From Bacillota bacterium (GTDB lineage Bacteria; Bacillota; Thermosediminibacteria; Thermosediminibacterales; Thermosediminibacteraceae): 9,272 nucleotides of DNA. The position numbers were made by a program, and so were the translations under genes. Shown one piece after another: positions 6,255 through 9,272 of this stretch (position 1 is the stretch's first letter; each line of letters starts with the position of its first letter). The stretch covers positions 1 through 9,272 of the forward strand of contig QGUT01000056.1 of the NCBI GenBank assembly GCA_003242255.1, given 5' to 3'. Under the pieces are notes generated by a model, which was not told where the DNA came from, searched no databases, and saw nothing but the letters and a program-made list of their open reading frames with translations.

Positions 6255-6557
6255 TTACTCACCGCAAGGGAAAGCAGCGGCATACGAAGCTAATATGGAA
6301 TTCCCGCTGGCAAAATAAGCTATGCGAAGGGCTTCCCGGATCTCCTCATCGCTCACTCCCATGTCCTTTAGCTGCCTGGCTATGTTTGCTACCCCCTGAG
6401 TAGCTCCGTTGACGGCATCCACGGCCAGCGCGATCAGGAGCTTGGTCTTCTTGTCTAAAGTCCCTTCCCCCATTGCTGAGGAATACACCTCTTCGATGGC
6501 CTTTCCAAAATCGGGGTCGTTCTCACTTACCGGCTCGAGAAAAGGCGGCAGCGGCAT
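6255..6557 (-). CDS. carboxymuconolactone-decarboxylase (AhpD-like) family protein lacking the redox Cys pair
   Basis: The 100-residue all-helical protein matches the CMD fold: TKLLIALAVDAVNGA (38-52), then a helix with QLKDMGVSDEEIREALRIAYFASG (62-85). In AhpD-type members the segment after the first helix holds Cys-x-x-Cys and a His that give peroxidase activity. Here that stretch is NGATQGVANIA (50-60), with neither Cys nor His, and the only Cys is C98 near the C terminus. A thiol-peroxidase role is therefore unlikely, and no catalytic function can be assigned. Similar Cys-less forms are, as I recall, common in thermophilic clostridia. The ATG start has GGGAGGG at 6563-6569, 5 nt upstream. 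It has its own promoter in the 107-nt gap after the flavodoxin-like gene and its own terminator; read-through from the flavodoxin gene is possible. Confidence 0.87.
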   Translation of the reverse strand: MPLPPFLEPVSENDPDFGKAIEEVYSSAMGEGTLDKKTKLLIALAVDAVNGATQGVANIARQLKDMGVSDEEIREALRIAYFASGNSILASYAAAFPCGE

Positions 6558-6593
6558 AATATCCCTCCCGATTAAAAATTCTGGTTTGAGATA

Positions 6594-6620
6594 ATTATAT
6601 CACATACAGAAACTGTTCAA
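6594..6620 (-). promoter_or_regulatory. probable sigma-A promoter (extended -10) of the CMD-like gene
   Basis: On the minus strand TATAAT (6594-6599) is preceded by TG one base upstream, an extended -10 element. A TTGAAC -35-like box (6615-6620) lies at a short 15-nt spacing. The -10 is 36 nt from the start codon at 6557. Confidence 0.6.
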
Positions 6621-6664
6621 GGCCTTAACATCGCTATTCATTTAGGAGCACCGGGCGCAATTAC

Positions 6665-7114
6665 TCATTTCTGATTCTCGATTATTTTCCTGAAAAATTC
6701 GACTGCACCTCTTAAGTCATTTTCATCCGGATGCCCTTTTGAAATTCCACCGACTAACTTAAAAGGTCCGAAGGTGTCAAAACCTCTGCATCCGTAAATT
6801 CCGAGTAGCTCACAGCCTTTATCTGCAATGATCTTTTCGATTTCTTTCGTGCTTGCTCCGATCAAACCATAGGTATTTACGAGAAAGACCGGCTTTTTAT
6901 CCGGCAAGTTATTTTTAGCAAATTTTACAACTAAATCACTGAATTTACCGAAATACGTGCCGGACGCAAAACCTATCAGGTCGTATTGAGATAAGCTGGC
7001 TTCTTTACACTTAGATACATCGATTAATTTTACATCGATTAATTTTATTATAGCCTCCAAAACTTTTTTCGTATTTCCATGGTGATAGGAATGGTATGCG
7101 ACTGCAACTTTCAC
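6665..7114 (-). CDS. flavodoxin-like FMN-binding protein
   Basis: The 149-residue short-chain flavodoxin fold begins MKVAVAYHSYHHGNTKK. S9-YHHGN-T15 is the FMN phosphate-binding loop; GFASGTYFGKF (48-58) and NTYGLIG (80-86) sit where the two isoalloxazine-flanking loops are expected, and KGHPDENDL (126-134) is a common ending in this family. It probably carries electrons as a soluble FMN protein; partners are unknown. The GTG start (7112-7114) has AAGGGGG at 7122-7128 with a 7-nt spacer. It is divergent from the multicopper oxidase (95 nt between starts) and lies 107 nt upstream of the CMD-like gene. A perfect 15-bp tandem duplication repeats KLIDV (24-28 and 29-33) at the end of the first helix and start of the second strand. 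I see no clear terminator after the stop. Confidence 0.87.
   Translation of the reverse strand: MKVAVAYHSYHHGNTKKVLEAIIKLIDVKLIDVSKCKEASLSQYDLIGFASGTYFGKFSDLVVKFAKNNLPDKKPVFLVNTYGLIGASTKEIEKIIADKGCELLGIYGCRGFDTFGPFKLVGGISKGHPDENDLRGAVEFFRKIIENQK
7016..7047. repeat. 15-bp in-frame tandem duplication inside the flavodoxin gene
   Basis: ACATCGATTAATTTT occurs twice head to tail (7017-7031 and 7032-7046) without mismatch, and the 15-base period extends one base on each side. It encodes KLIDVKLIDV and keeps the frame. Confidence 0.95.
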
Positions 7115-7149
7115 GGGAGAACCCCCTTATAGCTTTTTTTATAGAAATA

Positions 7150-7177
7150 ACAGGCGCTAAATTTCTCGCATACAATG
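7150..7177 (+). promoter_or_regulatory. candidate sporulation (sigma-K-like) or sigma-A promoter of the multicopper oxidase gene
   Basis: GCATACAATG (7168-7177) fits the sigma-K -10 pattern CATAnnnT plus a non-C base. An AC at 7150-7151 (AACA context) lies 17 nt before the CATA, as in sigma-K -35 elements. CATACAAT is also the sigma-E -10 consensus, but no matching sigma-E -35 is seen at its usual spacing. Read as a sigma-A promoter it would be TACAAT (7171-7176) with ATAACA (7147-7152) at 18 nt, which is weaker. The motif match is seen; the sigma assignment is inference. Confidence 0.45.
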
Positions 7178-7194
7178 AACTAAGAAAATATTTG

Positions 7195-7204
7195 AGGGGA
7201 AGGG
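7195..7204 (+). promoter_or_regulatory. ribosome binding site deciding the start of the multicopper oxidase
   Basis: AGGGGAAGGG-type purine tract, 5 nt before the ATG at 7210-7212. The in-frame upstream ATG at 7096 lies inside the divergent flavodoxin gene and before the promoter motif. Confidence 0.65.
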
Positions 7205-7209
7205 TTTTT

Positions 7210-8727
7210 ATGGCTCCTAATCTTGAAAAATTTAAGGACCCATTGCCAATTCCAAAAGTCATACGGCCCGTGGGAAGTAAAAAATGGATACCTTATTACG
7301 AACTGGAAATGTCAGAATTCTACGTGAACCTTCACAGCGATATGCCGGATACAAAAGTCTGGGGTTACGAAAAGAGTTACCCCGGCCCGATAATCGAGGC
7401 TTATAAAGATCAACCCATTTATGTGAGGTGGATTAACAACCTCCCTGAAAAACATTTTCTGCCTATTGATAAAACAATTCACGGCGCTATGGACAACCCC
7501 GAGGTCCGAACTGTAGTCCACCTGCATGGCTTGAACGTACGGCCCGATAGCGACGGATGGCCCGACGATTGGTTTACGCCGGGCGAATCGGCGCTTTACT
7601 ATTATCCAAATAAGCAGCAAGCGGCTACTTTATGGTACCACGATCACGCCGTAGGTATTACGAGGCTCAACGTCTATGCCGGCCTGGTGGGCCTTTACAT
7701 CATCCGCGATAAGCGGGAAGAACGCCTGAACCTCCCTTCGGGAGAGTACGAAATCCCGCTAATTATTCAGGACAAGCAGTTCAACGACGACGGATCATTA
7801 TTCTATCCCGCACCTAACAATAATGGAATAGAACCTTCTATCGTTCCGGGGTTTTTCGGCAATTACGCCGTAGTCAATGGAAAGGTGTGGCCTTATCTTA
7901 TCGTGAAGCCCAGGAAATACCGGTTCCGCATATTGAACGGGTCAAATTCGCGAGCCTATAAATTGCGTTTTTCTGGAGAGCCGGGAAAGATTTTGCCGGC
8001 ATGGTACCAAATAGGTACTGACGGAGGGTTCTTGGAAAGGCCGGTAAAGCTGGACTCCCTCTTTCTTCTGCCTGCCGAACGGGCCGATGTGATAGTCGAT
8101 TTTACGGGGCTGAATAATGGAACCTTTACCCTCATTAACGAAGAAATACCTGCTTTCGGACCTCCGCTTCCAGAAATTATGCAGTTCCGAGTGAGCGATA
8201 CCCCCGTAGAGGATGATAGCAGCCTGCCATTAAAACTGAACGAAATAGAACCGATCCCGATAAAAAAGGCCACTGAAAGAAATATTGAACTCTTCGTGGG
8301 TCAGGATCAGTTCGGCAGACCCTTTTTTACGATTGACCGCCAAAAATGGACGGATCCGGTCACTATAAAAACAAAATTGGGAAATGTTGAGGTCTGGAAC
8401 ATCATCAACACCGGCGCAGCAGCCCATCCTATACACCTTCATCTGGTGCAGTTCCAAATCTTGAATCGGCAGCCTTTTGATGTTCAGGAATACAATGCCA
8501 CAGGCACTCTAAAATTCATAGGTCCTCCGGTTCTGCCCGACGAAAACGAGAAAGGATGGAAAGATACAGTGAGGGCCGACCCGGGACATGTAACCAGGAT
8601 TGCAATCCGATTCGGCGATTTCACAGGGTTATACCCCTTCCACTGTCATATCCTGGAGCACGAAGACCACGAAATGATGCGCCCCTTCGAAGTAATGAAA
8701 TCAGTTCCTTTTAATACTGAGACCTAG
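7210..8727 (+). CDS. CotA-like multicopper oxidase (laccase / bilirubin-oxidase type)
   Basis: The 505-residue, three-cupredoxin-domain oxidase is close in length to Bacillus subtilis CotA (513). All copper ligands are visible: H104 and H106 (HLHGLN), H144 and H146 (WYHDHAVGITRLN), H406, H409 and H411 (HPIHLH), H478, C479, H480 and H484 (FHCHILEH), and the type-1 axial ligand M489. D115 and E485 match the residues aiding proton supply in CotA. The family oxidises phenols, bilirubin or metal ions at the type-1 copper and reduces O2 to water at the trinuclear site. There is no signal peptide, as in spore-coat CotA. The start at 7210 gives a CotA-like N terminus (PLPIPKVIRP). The upstream motif resembles a sigma-K promoter, supporting a spore-coat role by inference. 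The stop overlaps that of the convergent transporter gene, and no hairpin terminator is visible between them. An O2-using enzyme is notable if the host is an anaerobe. Confidence 0.95.
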   Translation: MAPNLEKFKDPLPIPKVIRPVGSKKWIPYYELEMSEFYVNLHSDMPDTKVWGYEKSYPGPIIEAYKDQPIYVRWINNLPEKHFLPIDKTIHGAMDNPEVRTVVHLHGLNVRPDSDGWPDDWFTPGESALYYYPNKQQAATLWYHDHAVGITRLNVYAGLVGLYIIRDKREERLNLPSGEYEIPLIIQDKQFNDDGSLFYPAPNNNGIEPSIVPGFFGNYAVVNGKVWPYLIVKPRKYRFRILNGSNSRAYKLRFSGEPGKILPAWYQIGTDGGFLERPVKLDSLFLLPAERADVIVDFTGLNNGTFTLINEEIPAFGPPLPEIMQFRVSDTPVEDDSSLPLKLNEIEPIPIKKATERNIELFVGQDQFGRPFFTIDRQKWTDPVTIKTKLGNVEVWNIINTGAAAHPIHLHLVQFQILNRQPFDVQEYNATGTLKFIGPPVLPDENEKGWKDTVRADPGHVTRIAIRFGDFTGLYPFHCHILEHEDHEMMRPFEVMKSVPFNTET

Positions 8728-9272
8728 ATAAGATAATCGTCCGGAACCAAAAGGAAAGCGATATATCTTATCAATACGTAAAGAACCATCGTTATTGCCC
8801 AGATCTCCAGAAATTTTGTGTAGTATATAAACAGCGGAAATACCGCTCCCCTTTCTGATAAAAAAGCGCAGGTGCTTTTCATCGCAACGGCAGCGATAAC
8901 AAAGGGAAATGTTAAAGCCGAATAGCTGGGATAAAATTTTAGCCTCAGTATTCTAGGAATATAAAGCATCACCGAAACACACATAATCAGCGATAATGTG
9001 CTTAAAAACCCCACAATGGCCATGCTTTTTTCCTGAAAAGAATTCATATAGCCGGCCAGACACAGATTGGGCGGCGCTAAAAATATGACAATAGTCGGTT
9101 TAGCCGCTGCCGGTATTTTCTTTATTATAATGACTCTGTATAGGATAAGAGGAAATAAAATTAAATACGATGTAAAGCTCAACCAAAATAAAAGTTGCCC
9201 CCAACGGGCTAAACCGAAAGCTGGCGCCGTCACGCTGCCGCAGGCGAAACCCACGTAACCTATAAAATAGCT
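8724..9272 (-). CDS. TDT-family transporter (TehA/SLAC1-like), partial, N terminus beyond the window
   Basis: The frame is open from the right edge to a TAG at 8724-8726, giving 182 residues of the C-terminal part. A GTG at 9252-9254 is in frame, but the frame continues upstream (SYFIGY) with membrane-like sequence, so it is not the true start. About five hydrophobic segments are visible. VTAPAFG near the visible start, the following LFWLSFTSYLILFPLILYR segment, and PTIVIFLAPPNLCLAGY resemble the conserved parts of the tellurite-resistance/dicarboxylate transporter family (TehA, Mae1, SLAC1). Members form trimeric anion channels or carriers for C4-dicarboxylates, nitrate, chloride or sulfite; the substrate here cannot be inferred. 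The gene converges on the multicopper oxidase and shares the CTAG stop overlap. Its promoter is outside the window. Confidence 0.8.
   Translation of the reverse strand, partial: SYFIGYVGFACGSVTAPAFGLARWGQLLFWLSFTSYLILFPLILYRVIIIKKIPAAAKPTIVIFLAPPNLCLAGYMNSFQEKSMAIVGFLSTLSLIMCVSVMLYIPRILRLKFYPSYSALTFPFVIAAVAMKSTCAFLSERGAVFPLFIYYTKFLEIWAITMVLYVLIRYIAFLLVPDDYLI

Noticed and set aside
6594..6664. Possible terminator after the flavodoxin-like gene
   Set aside because: The only pairing seen (around GCGCCCGGTGCTCC on the minus strand) is short and has no following T run, so I do not call a terminator.
7096..7209. N-terminal extension of the multicopper oxidase from the ATG at 7096
   Set aside because: It would overlap the divergent flavodoxin gene, begins before the promoter motif, has no RBS, and adds 38 residues not seen in CotA-like proteins. 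The ATG at 7210 has a purine-rich RBS.
7115..7209. Copper-responsive operator between the flavodoxin and laccase genes
   Set aside because: I looked for CopY-type TACAnnTGTA or long GC-rich palindromes of CsoR type and found none.
9067..9258. Plus-strand frame opposite the transporter gene
   Set aside because: The minus strand encodes a recognisable membrane transporter there that stays open to the window edge. The plus frame has no RBS and no recognisable content.

Overview
The window looks like chromosomal DNA of an anaerobic, probably thermophilic, low-to-mid-GC Firmicute of the Thermoanaerobacterales/Thermosediminibacter type. This is an inference from Gram-positive-style ribosome binding sites, GTG and TTG starts, a Na+-translocating decarboxylase beta/gamma pair, a Cys-less carboxymuconolactone-decarboxylase-like protein of the kind I recall from such clostridia, and a CotA-type laccase. 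I see no rRNA, tRNA, CRISPR array, insertion sequence or phage gene. Most of the window is ordinary housekeeping and transport content, with short intergenic gaps that hold readable promoters and terminators.

Left part (1-1533, all minus strand). oadB (a membrane beta subunit of a Na+-pumping decarboxylase) is driven by its own promoter. A 40-residue gene 18 nt downstream (127-249) reads as the gamma subunit, and a hairpin terminator follows directly. Past that terminator is a run of 14 C (14 G on the minus strand), then a possible partial minus-strand gene that leaves the window at base 1.

Middle part (1504-6250, minus strand). ubiB (ABC1/AarF-type atypical kinase, TTG start) and a secreted or membrane-anchored S41 carboxy-terminal processing protease (ctpA) are 27 nt apart and form an operon that ends in a hairpin. 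Upstream of it is a stand-alone lipoprotein gene for an OppA-type peptide-binding protein. It has its own perfect-consensus -35 promoter and its own terminator, and no permease or ATPase genes lie beside it.

Right part (6210-9272). A small CMD/AhpD-like protein lacking the redox cysteines and a short-chain flavodoxin-like protein lie on the minus strand. Divergent from the flavodoxin, across a 95-nt gap, is a complete CotA-like multicopper oxidase with all copper ligands. Its upstream region carries a motif resembling a mother-cell sporulation sigma (sigma-K) promoter. The oxidase converges on a partial TDT-family (TehA/SLAC1-like) transporter, and the two stop codons share one CTAG. These right-hand genes could form a loose redox or oxygen-defence neighbourhood, but nothing in the sequence proves joint function.

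I do not see clear evidence of an undescribed multi-gene system. The items most worth checking are the homopolymeric tract in front of the left-edge ORF, the sigma-K-like promoter on the laccase gene, the 15-bp in-frame tandem duplication in the flavodoxin gene, and the tiny gamma-subunit gene that gene callers can miss.
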